From contig NZ_JAGGLM010000022.1 of NCBI RefSeq assembly GCF_017874415.1, forward strand, positions 1-36,721: a stretch of DNA of 36,721 bases. Direction: 5' to 3'. Below are positions 23,376 through 32,511 of this stretch, piece by piece. A program made the translations under genes and the position numbers. Below the pieces are notes generated by a model, which was not told where the DNA came from, made no database searches, and saw nothing but the letters and a program-made list of their open reading frames with translations. The stretch's first letter is position 1. Every line of letters starts with the position of its first letter. The DNA comes from Clostridium algifaecis (GTDB lineage: Bacteria > Bacillota > Clostridia > Clostridiales > Clostridiaceae).

Positions 23376-24620
23376 TTATCTTAATAACTGAAGAACTTGT
23401 TGTGGCTGTTGATTTGCTTGAGCAAGCATTGCTTGAGCAGCCTGAGAAAGAATATTGTTCTTTGAGTATGTTGACATCTCTTTTGCCATATCAACATCTC
23501 TAATTCTTGACTCAGCAGATGTCAAGTTTTCTGATGAAGTTCCCAAATTGTTTATAGTGTGTTCCAATCTGTTCTGAACAGCACCAAGTTTTGATCTTTC
23601 TTTAGATACCTTTGCAGTAGCCTGATCAATAACTGATATTGCCGCACTGGATTGTGATTGAGTACCAGCTTGTAAATTTGATACTCCAAGTGCTGCAGAT
23701 GACATATTATTGATAGAAAGATTCATTGTTTGTCCTTCATTTGCACCAATCTGGAAGGTTGCACTTCCATCAAGTCTCTTATCTTGAGCACTTGTTGTTT
23801 CTGAGAAAGCTGATAAAGCATTTGTAGCTGCTGTTTTAACAGTTCCTGCTGAATCTTTAACTGTAAATGTCAATCCATAAATACCGCCAGCAAAACCTGC
23901 AGTAGCTGCATCCGCATCTATTGCACCTGTTGCTGTACCTGTTGCAACTGTAAGAGTTACATTTCCTGTACTTAAATCTCCTAATGTTGTACCTGTAGCA
24001 ACAGCAATATCCTTAGTAAATTGAGTTCCATTTTCAACATAAGAAACAGTTACTGTATCACCAACTGCAATTCCAAGATTACTTGATGCAGCATTCTCAA
24101 GACCTACTAATGTGGTAGCTGATGTAATGGCTGCTCCAGCTGAAGATAACAAACTCTTATTTGTATCAATATTTGCTACTGCTGTTGATACAGTGCTTCC
24201 CATAGAACCATCTAAAAGATTCTTAGTATTAAACTGAGTTGTGTTAGCAATTCTATCAATTTCCTTAGTTAACTGGTCCATTTCATCTTGAATGTTAGTT
24301 CTATCTGTTGATGTATTTGTATCAGTTGCTCCTTGAACTGCTAAGGTTCTCATTCTCTGGAGAATTGATGTTGTTTCATTTAATGCACCTTCAGCTGTCT
24401 GTACTAATGAAATACCATCCTGTGAGTTACTTGATGCCTGGTCAAGTCCATTGATCTGGCCTCTCATTTTTTCTGATATTGCTAGTCCTGCTGCATCATC
24501 TGCTGCACCATTTATTCTAAGACCTGAAGAAAGTTTCTGCATAGATTTTGCTGCAGCATTTGAATTGATGTTCATGTTCCTTAAAGCGTTATTTGCCATT
24601 AAATTGTGATTAATTATCAT
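23376..24620 (-). CDS. hag: Flagellin
   Basis: A 414-residue flagellin. The N-terminal D0/D1 is [20 protein letters not shown], then [20 protein letters not shown] and [20 protein letters not shown]. The C-terminal D1/D0 is [20 protein letters not shown] followed by [20 protein letters not shown] and QVLQLLR. The central part (about 145-305) is a variable, Ala/Thr/Ser-rich domain, the likely surface for O-linked glycan made by the adjacent island. No cysteine is present. Regulation appears layered: a SigD-like promoter at 24731, a leader hairpin with a CsrA-type GGA loop, and a second GGA at the ribosome binding site. It ends in a strong terminator. Confidence 0.97.
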   Translation of the reverse strand: MIINHNLMANNALRNMNINSNAAAKSMQKLSSGLRINGAADDAAGLAISEKMRGQINGLDQASSNSQDGISLVQTAEGALNETTSILQRMRTLAVQGATDTNTSTDRTNIQDEMDQLTKEIDRIANTTQFNTKNLLDGSMGSTVSTAVANIDTNKSLLSSAGAAITSATTLVGLENAASSNLGIAVGDTVTVSYVENGTQFTKDIAVATGTTLGDLSTGNVTLTVATGTATGAIDADAATAGFAGGIYGLTFTVKDSAGTVKTAATNALSAFSETTSAQDKRLDGSATFQIGANEGQTMNLSINNMSSAALGVSNLQAGTQSQSSAAISVIDQATAKVSKERSKLGAVQNRLEHTINNLGTSSENLTSAESRIRDVDMAKEMSTYSKNNILSQAAQAMLAQANQQPQQVLQLLR

Positions 24621-24627
24621 AATATAT

Positions 24628-24636
24628 TCCTCCCTG
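24628..24636 (-). promoter_or_regulatory. Flagellin ribosome binding site, possible CsrA site 2
   Basis: The minus strand reads CAGGGAGGA, eight bases before the ATG. The GGA overlapping the Shine-Dalgarno is placed as in the B. subtilis hag leader, where CsrA blocks ribosome access. Confidence 0.55.
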
Positions 24637-24648
24637 ATTTTTGTTTAC

Positions 24649-24670
24649 CGGTACACTTCCTTGTGCACCG
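24649..24670 (-). promoter_or_regulatory. Flagellin leader hairpin, possible CsrA site 1
   Basis: CGGTGCAC and GTGTACCG form an 8-bp stem (one G-U) with AAGGAA in the loop. The surrounding GCACAAGGAAGTG agrees well with the CsrA consensus ACA-R-GGA-x-GT. It lies 13 bases upstream of the second GGA site. Confidence 0.6.
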
Positions 24671-24730
24671 TTTTATTTATTTTTAAAAGTCAATAATGAC
24701 TGTTAAAGCTTAATTACTTCTTATGTTAAT

Positions 24731-24758
24731 TTATTCGAAATACTTATGAGAAACTTTA
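24731..24758 (-). promoter_or_regulatory. Likely SigD promoter of flagellin
   Basis: On the minus strand TAAAG is followed, with 15 bases after TAAA, by TTCGAATAA, near the sigma-28 -10 GCCGATAA but with an extra A. It is about 110 bases before the start codon and just downstream of the fliT-like stop. Confidence 0.5.
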
Positions 24759-24777
24759 TATACATTTTAAATATTTA

Positions 24778-25119
24778 TCAAATTTTTTTGCTAAAAATGT
24801 TTCCACCCAAATGCCTGTTGTTATAACTTTTCGTCATAACTTTCTTTTGAGATATATTGTTAATTTTTTTTCTAAGCCCACTTTTCTTTTGGTTCATCAT
24901 TTTCCATAACTTGTCCTGAAGATGAATTATTTCAAACTCTTTAACTGCTGCACTGTATTGTTCTTTTGTACAACCAATATTCTCTAAAGTATTTAATAAT
25001 TTTTGTCTCTTATCTATTAAATTTTCCAATGCATCATAGTCATCCTGCTCAAGCTTATCAACAAGTTCACAGGTAACACCCTTTAAATTCTTCATGGTTT
25101 CTCTTAATTCAAGTTCCAT
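24778..25119 (-). CDS. FliT-like flagellar chaperone
   Basis: A 113-residue helical, charged protein starting MELELRETMKNLKGVTCELV and continuing with EQDDYDALENLIDKRQKLLN, then HLQDKLWKMMNQKKSGLRKK. The 'L-x-x-R-Q-x-L-x-x-L' centre and the position directly after fliD, in the order fliS-fliD-fliT, fit a FliT-type export chaperone. In enteric bacteria and Bacillus FliT binds the FliD cap protein. Sequence similarity is weak, so the name rests largely on position and size. It starts 27 bases after the fliD stop. The basic tail (KKINNISQKKVMTKSY) is extended. Confidence 0.65.
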   Translation of the reverse strand: MELELRETMKNLKGVTCELVDKLEQDDYDALENLIDKRQKLLNTLENIGCTKEQYSAAVKEFEIIHLQDKLWKMMNQKKSGLRKKINNISQKKVMTKSYNNRHLGGNIFSKKI

Positions 25120-25146
25120 TATCCATTCTCCATTCTAATTTTTATA

Positions 25147-26850
25147 TCAGCTTCCAAGAAGAGAGGATAATTCTGACTGTTGGGCATTTAATTCAGTCAT
25201 AACAGTCTCAAGTTGAGAGAATTGATTGTAATACTTTTCCTGCATAGTGCTCATTTCACTTGTAACATCTTTTACCTTAAGCTCCTGTTCATATAGTTGA
25301 TCTGGTAAGGTACCTTTTCCTCCAGTCCCTGTACTACTATAATCGTATTGCTTATTTGCAAAAGAAGTCAATGTAGCTGTATTTAAAGTTACATTTGTAT
25401 ATCCCACATTTTTTTCAAGTATACTCTTAATTCTGGTAAAAATTCCATCTTCCTGATACTCCTGAGTACTACTGTCATATTTTGTAGTACCATCACTTGC
25501 AGTAGGAGCTTTAGTAGTCGATACATTAGTAAATAATTTTAATACCTGATCAGGGTTACTTGTTATGGCAGTTTTTAATTTTGATGCATCTGATATATCT
25601 ATATGTGCAGGCGTATCTATATCATAAGACGTATCTATTCCAATGCTGTTTGAGCCATAAGTTCCTAGTGAATATCCAGCATTACTTACTGCTGTAGTAA
25701 ATGCAGTTCTCAAATCACTGAGCATTTTTTCGAGATTATCGTCATTTCTAAGAATACCTACTTTGGCTTTAGTTTCCCATGCTGTAATTTGGGAAGTAGT
25801 CATTTCAGATTTTTGTGAATCTGTCAAAGGACTATAGTCAGAATCCTTCTTTTCAGTAAGTTTTGTTTCAATGTTATCTACTACAGTATTATATTTATCA
25901 ACAAAATCTTTAATTTTATCATATACCTTTTCAGTATCCATACCTACATTTACTGAAGCATCACCAGTACTTGACAGAGTATAGGTCATTCCATCTATAG
26001 TGAAATTATTGCTTGTCTTGTCTGTAACTGTAGTTCCTGTTGATGAACCTGGTGGAGTAATTGTAACATTTGCATTACTAGCACCGCTTGTAATCTTAGT
26101 ACCTGCAGTATAACTTCCTAAAATTTTACTTAAATCTGTACTACCACTTTCTATTGTCATATTGGTAGTGCTACCAGTTGCTGAAGTCTTTAAATCAAAC
26201 TCACCTGTAAGTTCACTAAAAGTTGCCTTTACAGATCCACTGCCTTGATTGTTTATGGCATCAACCAAATCTCCTAGTGTAGAATTGCCTAATGTGTTGT
26301 CTAACTTAATATTGATATTACTACTTCCACCATTAACATTTAATGTTAAATTAATAGATTCTTTTAATGACGAATCTATATCCGTTAATTTTGTAGAAAG
26401 TGTAGCTTTTGTTGAAGTTGATGTTATTACTTCAGAATTTTTTAATCCTGCACCTGATGCTAATGTAGTAACCGTTATTTTATATTGTCCTGTTTTTGCT
26501 CCCACCCCCGGGGTAAAAGTTGCCACTGATGTATCAACTGTAGATGTACCAACACCGCTTACAGTGTATGGTGCAAAATTTGTTGAAGATAAAATATTAT
26601 TATCTGAACTAGCTGAATCAAAAAAAGAACTTTGCAAATCCTTTACGCTCTTGATAATGTCCTGATATGCCTCTTGTTTCCACTGAGTAGTTTGTTCTGC
26701 CTGCTTTGCCTTATCAAGCTTTGTCTGCTCTGCAGTTAACATTTTTTTTACTAATGCATCTACATCAAGACCAGTAGAAAGACCTGTCAATCTAATCATA
26801 TTACCGCCGCCGGCACCAGTAGCGCCAGTTGTTGTTGTAACATCACTCAT
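25147..26850 (-). CDS. fliD: Flagellar filament cap protein FliD (HAP2)
   Basis: A 567-residue filament cap. The N-terminal FliD domain has MIRLTGLSTGLDVDALVKKM and LTAEQTKLDKAKQAEQTTQW, then KQEAYQDIIKSVKDL. The middle is a Ser/Thr-rich variable region (about 100-330). The C-terminal domain has YDKIKDFVDKYNTVVDNIET, LGTYGSNSIGIDT and SDASKLKTAITSNPDQVLKL, ending in a coiled-coil (KVKDVTSEMSTMQEKYYNQF, SQLETVMTELNAQQSEL). It caps the growing filament and promotes flagellin assembly. It follows fliS and precedes the fliT-like gene. An extra TTTTGATGAGGG-type N-terminal stretch precedes the conserved start. Confidence 0.95.
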   Translation of the reverse strand: MSDVTTTTGATGAGGGNMIRLTGLSTGLDVDALVKKMLTAEQTKLDKAKQAEQTTQWKQEAYQDIIKSVKDLQSSFFDSASSDNNILSSTNFAPYTVSGVGTSTVDTSVATFTPGVGAKTGQYKITVTTLASGAGLKNSEVITSTSTKATLSTKLTDIDSSLKESINLTLNVNGGSSNINIKLDNTLGNSTLGDLVDAINNQGSGSVKATFSELTGEFDLKTSATGSTTNMTIESGSTDLSKILGSYTAGTKITSGASNANVTITPPGSSTGTTVTDKTSNNFTIDGMTYTLSSTGDASVNVGMDTEKVYDKIKDFVDKYNTVVDNIETKLTEKKDSDYSPLTDSQKSEMTTSQITAWETKAKVGILRNDDNLEKMLSDLRTAFTTAVSNAGYSLGTYGSNSIGIDTSYDIDTPAHIDISDASKLKTAITSNPDQVLKLFTNVSTTKAPTASDGTTKYDSSTQEYQEDGIFTRIKSILEKNVGYTNVTLNTATLTSFANKQYDYSSTGTGGKGTLPDQLYEQELKVKDVTSEMSTMQEKYYNQFSQLETVMTELNAQQSELSSLLGS

Positions 26851-26883
26851 GTTTAAAACCTCCTCTTTTTATTTAGTTAATAA

Positions 26884-27273
26884 TTAATTCTTGCTTGTCT
26901 TAGAAATTTTATAAGCCTGTTCCCAGGTGTCCTTTACATTTTCTATCAATGGAATAACTTCATCCATTATTTTTTCACTTTTTTTCATATTTGCATCAGT
27001 AAGTCTCCTCACTATAAAATCATATAAACTCATAAGGGATTGTCCCCAATTTCCTGCTTTGGATATATCTAAAGATGCCATAAGTTCATAGAATATATTT
27101 TCAGTTTTAACTATATTTTCGTGAGCCTTTTTTATATCTTTATCAATTATGGCTTGTCTTCCTATTTTTGAAAACTTAACTGCACCATCCACTAGCATTA
27201 ATAAGAGCTGTTCCTTTGGAGCATAATTTATACTGTTAGTTTTATATGTGTTATAAGCATTAGCTGCATACAT
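26884..27273 (-). CDS. fliS: Flagellin export chaperone FliS
   Basis: A 129-residue four-helix chaperone. It opens AANAYNTYKTNSINYAPKEQ and continues LLLMLVDGAVKFSKIGRQAI, with MASLDISKAGNWGQSLMSLY and DFIVRRLTDANMKKSEKIMD later. These are the canonical FliS segments. It binds the C-terminus of flagellin to prevent premature polymerisation, and in Bacillus works with FliW in the CsrA circuit. The gene lies 33 bases before fliD with a GGGAGG site. Length is normal. Confidence 0.95.
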   Translation of the reverse strand: MYAANAYNTYKTNSINYAPKEQLLLMLVDGAVKFSKIGRQAIIDKDIKKAHENIVKTENIFYELMASLDISKAGNWGQSLMSLYDFIVRRLTDANMKKSEKIMDEVIPLIENVKDTWEQAYKISKTSKN

Positions 27274-27315
27274 ACAACGAACCTCCCTTTTTTAGTTAAT
27301 AGTCTTCCTTAACTA

Positions 27316-27618
27316 TTAACTTTTCACATCCACAATAGTTCCCCTTTTATTATCTTTTGAAAGATTTTCTCCCTCTTTAAAAGCTTTTACCTCAATTTTT
27401 TCAGCTTTGCTTGCTTCAACAAAAATACGTTTTTTATTTTTATCATTTTTTTTATATTTATTAAGTTCGGAATTAAATTCCCCTTGATTGCCTCTTTTTC
27501 TGCCTTTATTTTCTTTATTTATAAAAATTCCAGTTTTGTTATGAACTTTTCCTGCACTTGTAGTTTCTTTTACTCTCCGGCGAACTTCAGGATCTATTTT
27601 ATTCAATTTAAATTCCAT
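27316..27618 (-). CDS. Unknown lysine-rich protein in the flagellar operon
   Basis: A 100-residue, strongly basic, probably disordered protein (MEFKLNKIDPEVRRRVKETT, then IFINKENKGRKRGNQGEF, NKYKKNDKNKKRIFVEASKA and a C-terminal KRGTIVDVKS). I do not recognise it. It has a GGGGGG ribosome binding site and lies between flaG and fliS with normal operon spacing (about 30 and 42 bases). The consistency of spacing and codon use suggests a real gene. Location suggests a role in filament assembly or its regulation. Confidence 0.65.
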   Translation of the reverse strand: MEFKLNKIDPEVRRRVKETTSAGKVHNKTGIFINKENKGRKRGNQGEFNSELNKYKKNDKNKKRIFVEASKAEKIEVKAFKEGENLSKDNKRGTIVDVKS

Positions 27619-27647
27619 TTAAAATCCCCCCAAAAATAATATACGTA

Positions 27648-27995
27648 CTAGGCCTTTTTGTCCAAAAAAATTCCTGCCATTTCGCAAAGCTTGTCTACCA
27701 TATCAACTATACTCTTAGGTGGTATTTCTTTTATTACCTTATTTGTGTTGTTGTCTATTATGCTCACCATTATGTTTCTAAATTTTCCATATACCTCATA
27801 CTTCAGGTGAGTTGATGTATCCTCCATCAGCTTATTTACCTTGTCTACAGCTTTTTTTACATCTTTTTCACTTACATCTTTTGCACCTGCATCTTTATTC
27901 TGTGATGATTTATTGTCTTGAATTTCTGCAACATTACTAGATGTATTAATATTTAAAGATAGCTGTCTTCCCTGACCTATATCTTTAACTTCCAT
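27648..27995 (-). CDS. flaG: FlaG family protein
   Basis: A 115-residue protein. The variable N-terminal half (EVKDIGQGRQLSLNINTSSN) is followed by the conserved FlaG domain: VKKAVDKVNKLMEDTSTHLK, YEVYGKFRNIMVSIIDNNTN, KVIKEIPPKSIVDMVDKLCE, and a hydrophobic GIFLD tail. FlaG affects filament length in several bacteria. I use the ATG at 27995 because GAGGTG lies six bases upstream; an upstream start at 28004 would sit in the RBS. It follows csrA by 33 bases. Confidence 0.92.
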   Translation of the reverse strand: MEVKDIGQGRQLSLNINTSSNVAEIQDNKSSQNKDAGAKDVSEKDVKKAVDKVNKLMEDTSTHLKYEVYGKFRNIMVSIIDNNTNKVIKEIPPKSIVDMVDKLCEMAGIFLDKKA

Positions 27996-28028
27996 GCTAA
28001 ACACCTCTTTATAATTTCTATAATAAAT

Positions 28029-28244
28029 CTATTTTTTTAATTTTCTTAATATGCTTGTATCTGAAGCTGCTGAATTTTTGTTTTCTTCCTCTATTTCCCT
28101 ATAAAGTTCTTTCCTGAGTATTGTTATATTTCTTGGTGCCGATATAGAAAGCTTAACTGTGCCATCTTCTATTTTTGCAACAGTAACTTCTATATCATCC
28201 CCTATAAAAATAGACTCGCCTTTTTTTCTGCTTATAACTAACAA
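28029..28244 (-). CDS. csrA: Translational regulator CsrA
   Basis: A 71-residue CsrA. It has [20 protein letters not shown] with the RNA-binding L4 and R6 edge, [19 protein letters not shown] carrying R44, and a C-terminal [19 protein letters not shown] tail as in Gram-positive CsrA proteins that are bound by FliW. It should repress flagellin translation by binding GGA sites in the hag leader; two such sites are visible at 24628 and 24649. It begins directly after the fliW stop (no gap), so the antagonist and the regulator are made together. Confidence 0.96.
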   Translation of the reverse strand: MLVISRKKGESIFIGDDIEVTVAKIEDGTVKLSISAPRNITILRKELYREIEEENKNSAASDTSILRKLKK

Positions 28245-28676
28245 TTAAACCTCCCCCTTAATAAGTGGGTATTTTATTGGATAATTTGAATTATCCAGTA
28301 TTAATTGTTCCCCTATACTTTCATTTTTATTTATTATTATAGGGGCTTTTAAATTAACTGTTATATTTTCCACTTTCGAGCTCAATCTAACTGTATTTAC
28401 CACAATAATGTCATTTTGACTTTTTATATTCAGTTCCGATATTTTGTCATCATTTAAATCAAATTCATAATCTTTTAGTACATTAAAAGGTGAGACCACC
28501 ACAATTCCAATATTGACGTCTTCAATGGAATGGAGAATATAAAATAAATTATTTTCCTCTGCTGGAGCCATTATAAACTTTTTTAGATTTTCAAAACCAG
28601 GGATACCTTTTTTAAAGGTTATTATATCTTCTTTTTCATAGCTAAGTGTTCCATGATATTTTGTATTTAATTTCAT
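28245..28676 (-). CDS. fliW: Flagellar assembly factor FliW (CsrA antagonist)
   Basis: A 143-residue FliW. It has ITFKKGIPGFENLKKFIMAP, FYILHSIEDVNIGIVVVSPF and NDIIVVNTVRLSSKVENITV, then NLKAPIIINKNESIGEQLIL and a short C-terminal tail. In B. subtilis FliW binds either flagellin or CsrA, so free flagellin levels set CsrA activity. The gene lies between flgL and csrA as in Bacillus. The length is typical. Confidence 0.95.
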   Translation of the reverse strand: MKLNTKYHGTLSYEKEDIITFKKGIPGFENLKKFIMAPAEENNLFYILHSIEDVNIGIVVVSPFNVLKDYEFDLNDDKISELNIKSQNDIIVVNTVRLSSKVENITVNLKAPIIINKNESIGEQLILDNSNYPIKYPLIKGEV

Positions 28677-28693
28677 TTTTATCGCCTCAGCTC

Positions 28694-30112
28694 TTACTTA
28701 ATGTAATCTAAAAGTGTAGGTTGTATCACTTTCGCGCTAGTTTGAAGACAGGCTTGATAAGTTGTAATTGCAGTATAATATTCTATAGTAGTTTGACTTA
28801 TATCTACATCTTCTGTTTTTGAAAGTGAATCTGTCATACTCAACTTTAAAGATGAATTTTGAGTTGACAAATCTGTCATTCTGTTTTCCTTTGCACCTAT
28901 ATCAGAGGTAACCTTGAGAACCTGCTTCGAAGCCAAATCTATATCTTTAAGATCCTGGCCATCCAATTCTTCTGTTGCTGCAGCTTCATCATCTTTCCAT
29001 ACATAATAACTGCTTGTTCCATCTGAATTTTTTACTTCTATGCTGCCTGTGGTGCCTGAACTTACAGGAGATAAAACCTGCCCTGCTAAATGATGCTGTA
29101 TCCTGTTCATAAGTGCGCTCAAGTTGTCTCCTGTAGTGCTGTCAGTACTATCTCCATACTGCATTACACTTGATGCTGTAGCATTATATGTAAGCACTAC
29201 TCCCTGAGAAACTTCTATATTCTTATCTGCCCCTATATTTTCCATTGCCATATTCGAAAGTTTCTGGCCAGCAGTTGGTATACTTAAATCACCAACATCA
29301 GTAGATTTTATTGTTATATCATCGCTGGAATTTACAGCCAAAAATTTTATATTTCCATCATTGGTTTTTACTACATTTATCTTATCTTTAACTCCAGGAT
29401 CAGTTGAAGTTGCTGGATTAGCTGGAGCCGGTTTAACATTATTGCTTTGCACTTTACTGTTCAAATCTTTAACTACATCATCTATAGTATTAGTATCTTT
29501 TGAATTATCTACAGTAACTGTATAATCCTTGCCATTTACACTAAAAGTTACATTTTTGCCCTTCCAGTTACTTATATTAAAGCCATTAGATACGACATCA
29601 GGAATTTTCTCTACAGCATTGCCATTATCGTCAACATACTCTATAGAAACATTTTTACTGGCATCAGTAGTTGTAGTTACAGGTTTTGAAAGTCCCTGAG
29701 TTCCGCCAAATATATATTCTCCCTTGAGATTTGTGTTTAAAATTTGTGCTATCTGTGTAACCTGCTGCTTTACTTCATCATTGATTTTATCTCTCTCATC
29801 CTGAGTATAAGGTGCATCGCCTGCTTTTACCAAATTATTTCTAACATTGCCGATGACCGTATTAATTTGTGTAAGTGCAGTATCTGTACTTTCCATCCAT
29901 GTTGAAGCATCCTTTATATTCGTGCCATACTGATCATTTTCATATATTGAAGTTTGCATCTGCATAGCAATCTGAACATTAACCGGGTCATCAGAAGCCT
30001 TGGAAAACTTCTTCATAGAAGATGCCTGCTCCTGAATTTTGCTTAAATTTTGTAAGTTTCTCTGCATATCTGTCATAAAATTGTTAGATAGCAGTCTGCC
30101 TGTTATTCTCAA
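28694..30112 (-). CDS. flgL: Hook-filament junction protein FlgL (HAP3)
   Basis: A protein of about 472 residues. The N-terminus MRITGRLLSNNFMTDMQRNL and QNLSKIQEQASSMKKFSKAS, with DDPVNVQIAMQMQTSIYEND, and the C-terminus SLSKTEDVDISQTTIEYYTA, ITTYQACLQTSAKVIQPTLL are flagellin-like D0 regions of FlgL. The insertion (about 165-370) is longer than in the shortest family members. I choose the TTG at 30112 because AGAGG lies eight bases upstream and the protein then begins as expected; a GTG at 30121 adds three residues. It follows flgK and precedes fliW. Confidence 0.94.
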   Translation of the reverse strand: MRITGRLLSNNFMTDMQRNLQNLSKIQEQASSMKKFSKASDDPVNVQIAMQMQTSIYENDQYGTNIKDASTWMESTDTALTQINTVIGNVRNNLVKAGDAPYTQDERDKINDEVKQQVTQIAQILNTNLKGEYIFGGTQGLSKPVTTTTDASKNVSIEYVDDNGNAVEKIPDVVSNGFNISNWKGKNVTFSVNGKDYTVTVDNSKDTNTIDDVVKDLNSKVQSNNVKPAPANPATSTDPGVKDKINVVKTNDGNIKFLAVNSSDDITIKSTDVGDLSIPTAGQKLSNMAMENIGADKNIEVSQGVVLTYNATASSVMQYGDSTDSTTGDNLSALMNRIQHHLAGQVLSPVSSGTTGSIEVKNSDGTSSYYVWKDDEAAATEELDGQDLKDIDLASKQVLKVTSDIGAKENRMTDLSTQNSSLKLSMTDSLSKTEDVDISQTTIEYYTAITTYQACLQTSAKVIQPTLLDYIK

Positions 30113-30151
30113 AATCAACACCTCTTTTTTCTTTAAAAATATAGGCTATTT

Positions 30152-32068
30152 TTAAGATTTTTTAAGTCCGTTTATAACTACATCAAGTAAATCATCTACC
30201 GTAGATATCATCTTTGCATTTGCCTGGTAACAGTGCTGAAACTGGATCAAATTCGTCATTTCCTCATCTATTGAAACTCCAGAATCAGATGCCTTTGATT
30301 GATTTAAAAGTGAGAGTTGTGAAGCAGTATTTGTTACCTGACTGCTTGATTCTTCTTCATCTAATCCAACTCTATTTATCATTTTAGTAAAATAATTGCT
30401 TATCGTTGCACCTCCGTCTTTATTTCCAATAGCATAAACATTATTTATGCTACTGTCTGTTGAAAATGTTCCACCAACCAGATCACTTCTCGTACTGCTG
30501 TCACTTACATCCTGTATATCCATAAGTGCATCTGCAAGCTTTGCCACAGCTAATGCTCTATTTCCATCTGTATTTGTACTCAAAGAATTACCATTTGAAT
30601 CATACTTGGTATCCGTCTTAATAAGTGACGGTTTGTCTAATATTTTTACATTTACAGTTATATTGGCTGCTGTTATATTGTTTTCATCAGTTGCTGTATA
30701 GCTCGAGGAATCGGCAGGTTTTGAATTTACAAAAAAGTTGTTTATTCCACCCTCTGCTGAACCATCTGTAACATTATCAGCCACCCAGGTGCTGCTCTGG
30801 CTTATTATTGCATTTACGGACAGTGCCAATGATTTTGCAAGTTTATTAAGTTTGTCCTGATAATCTGATACATCATCCTGAACAGTCATATACCCTTTGA
30901 GCTTCCCTGTTGCCGGTTTAAAAAGCGTAAGCTGGTCAAAATCTACAGTATCACCGTTTTTTATTGTCGAATCGCCGGTATCTATAGTTTGAGGACTGCC
31001 TGCACCTGCTGCTTTATAAGCCATTCCACTGCTATTTGACCACAGCACCCTGTACTTGTCCAACTGTTTTTCTTGATCCTCAGTCATATTTACCTTTATG
31101 GTAACTTTATTATCATCTGTTAAAGTATTTCCTTTCTTATAATAAGTTACATCGTATTGATATATGGTGTTGCCATTTGTATCTTTAGTTGGATCTATAG
31201 GTTTTCCATCGGAACCAACCGAACGTGTTATGCTGTTTACATAAGAAAAGGTAGCTACATTTGTGTCATCCGGATTTGTTGACTGAACTATATTAAGAGC
31301 TTTTCCATTTAGCAGTGGTGCCGCCCCATTATCACCAGCATCTCCATAAGTGGAGCTTTTAGTTGTAGTTACATCTATTCCGTCATAACTCTTTTGAGTT
31401 ACATCTATTCCAAAATCATTGCTCAATTTGTCAAGAAGTAAATCCCTGCTGTCCATAAGGTCATTAGGGTTTTGTCCCGATATTTTTATATCCCTTATTT
31501 GTTTGTTCAGCTCGGATATCCTTTCAAGCAGACTATTTGCATCAACTACCGTAGTTTTTATTTCTGATGCAGTATTATCTTTAATGCTTGTCAGTTGAGA
31601 ATAAGTGTTATTTAAAGCACCTGTCAATTGATATGCCTGCTGGGCTACAGTGCTGCTGTTTTGAGATGATGTAGATAAATTCTGCCATGAAGTAAATAGA
31701 TTTGTCATAAGCTTTGATATACCCGTATCTGAAGGCTCATTCAGTGCACTCTCAACCTGGCTCAAATATTTATCACGTGCAGTGAACTGTCCGCTTACTC
31801 CATTTGAAACTCTGTACTGGTAGTCCAGAAAGGTGTCCCTGATTCTTTCAATAGAATCTATGGTTACACCGGTTCCAAGTTGTCCTGCACTTGCAGCATT
31901 ATCCATACTTGGCATGGTATAAGGTGTGGTAGTAACCATGTCTGCCCTCTGTCTTGAGTATCCATCAGTATTTGCATTTGATATATTGTGTGAGGTTACT
32001 TCAATTGCGGTTTGCTGCGAGAAAAGGCCACTTTTGGCCGTATTAAATATTGAAAATAGACCTGGCAT
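30152..32068 (-). CDS. flgK: Hook-filament junction protein FlgK (HAP1)
   Basis: A 638-residue FlgK. It starts MPGLFSIFNTAKSGLFSQQT, then AIEVTSHNISNANTDGYSRQ (the flagellar rod/hook signature) and LGTGVTIDSIERIRDTFLDY. It ends in QVTNTASQLSLLNQSKASDS, GVSIDEEMTNLIQFQHCYQA, NAKMISTVDDLLDVVING. Repetitive domain insertions fill the centre. It forms the first junction ring between hook and filament. It lies in the SigD operon after flgN. The RBS is AAGGAG. Confidence 0.96.
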   Translation of the reverse strand: MPGLFSIFNTAKSGLFSQQTAIEVTSHNISNANTDGYSRQRADMVTTTPYTMPSMDNAASAGQLGTGVTIDSIERIRDTFLDYQYRVSNGVSGQFTARDKYLSQVESALNEPSDTGISKLMTNLFTSWQNLSTSSQNSSTVAQQAYQLTGALNNTYSQLTSIKDNTASEIKTTVVDANSLLERISELNKQIRDIKISGQNPNDLMDSRDLLLDKLSNDFGIDVTQKSYDGIDVTTTKSSTYGDAGDNGAAPLLNGKALNIVQSTNPDDTNVATFSYVNSITRSVGSDGKPIDPTKDTNGNTIYQYDVTYYKKGNTLTDDNKVTIKVNMTEDQEKQLDKYRVLWSNSSGMAYKAAGAGSPQTIDTGDSTIKNGDTVDFDQLTLFKPATGKLKGYMTVQDDVSDYQDKLNKLAKSLALSVNAIISQSSTWVADNVTDGSAEGGINNFFVNSKPADSSSYTATDENNITAANITVNVKILDKPSLIKTDTKYDSNGNSLSTNTDGNRALAVAKLADALMDIQDVSDSSTRSDLVGGTFSTDSSINNVYAIGNKDGGATISNYFTKMINRVGLDEEESSSQVTNTASQLSLLNQSKASDSGVSIDEEMTNLIQFQHCYQANAKMISTVDDLLDVVINGLKKS

Positions 32069-32089
32069 TTAATTCAACTCCTTATTTAA

Positions 32090-32497
32090 TTACCTGCTCT
32101 TTCCAAATGCATTGTAAGTTTTTGCACCTACACCCGGGTTTATGGCTCTCAGCATTTGATTTGTAAAGCCGAGCGACTGTTTAATCAGCATCTCGTTGGT
32201 ATCTTTTTGAAATTTCAGCTTATCAAGTAATTCTACTATTGTATTATATGAATTTTCTAATTCCTTGTCTTTAAATTCCTTTATTACTTCCCTCATTGAT
32301 CTGTCTTTGGTTATTTTTCTTCTCTCAATTTCAAGGTTTGCTACATCCTTGCTTTTTGCCTCTATAACCTTAACTATTCTATCAAGAGAAAATACCTCTC
32401 TTGATAAAAGGTATTTGTTCTGCTCAAGCAGGGATTCATAGAGTGCATTAAGTACTCTATATTCTTCTGACATAATTTGCTGTAATTTTAGTTCCAA
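32090..32497 (-). CDS. flgN: FlgN-like export chaperone
   Basis: A 135-residue helical protein (ELKLQQIMSEEYRVLNALYE, SLLEQNKYLLSREVFSLDRI, VKVIEAKSKDVANLEIERRK) with a C-terminal segment NEMLIKQSLGFTNQMLRAIN and NPGVGAKTYNAFGKS. This is the FlgN family, a chaperone for FlgK and FlgL export. It lies between flgM and flgK, the normal Gram-positive position. The RBS is AGGAGG. Confidence 0.9.
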   Translation of the reverse strand: MELKLQQIMSEEYRVLNALYESLLEQNKYLLSREVFSLDRIVKVIEAKSKDVANLEIERRKITKDRSMREVIKEFKDKELENSYNTIVELLDKLKFQKDTNEMLIKQSLGFTNQMLRAINPGVGAKTYNAFGKSR

Positions 32498-32511
32498 TTA
32501 TATCACCTCCT

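Noticed and set aside
26249-26665. 138-codon plus-strand open frame
   Set aside because: It is antisense to fliD, has no RBS and mirrors the Thr/Ser-rich codons of that gene.
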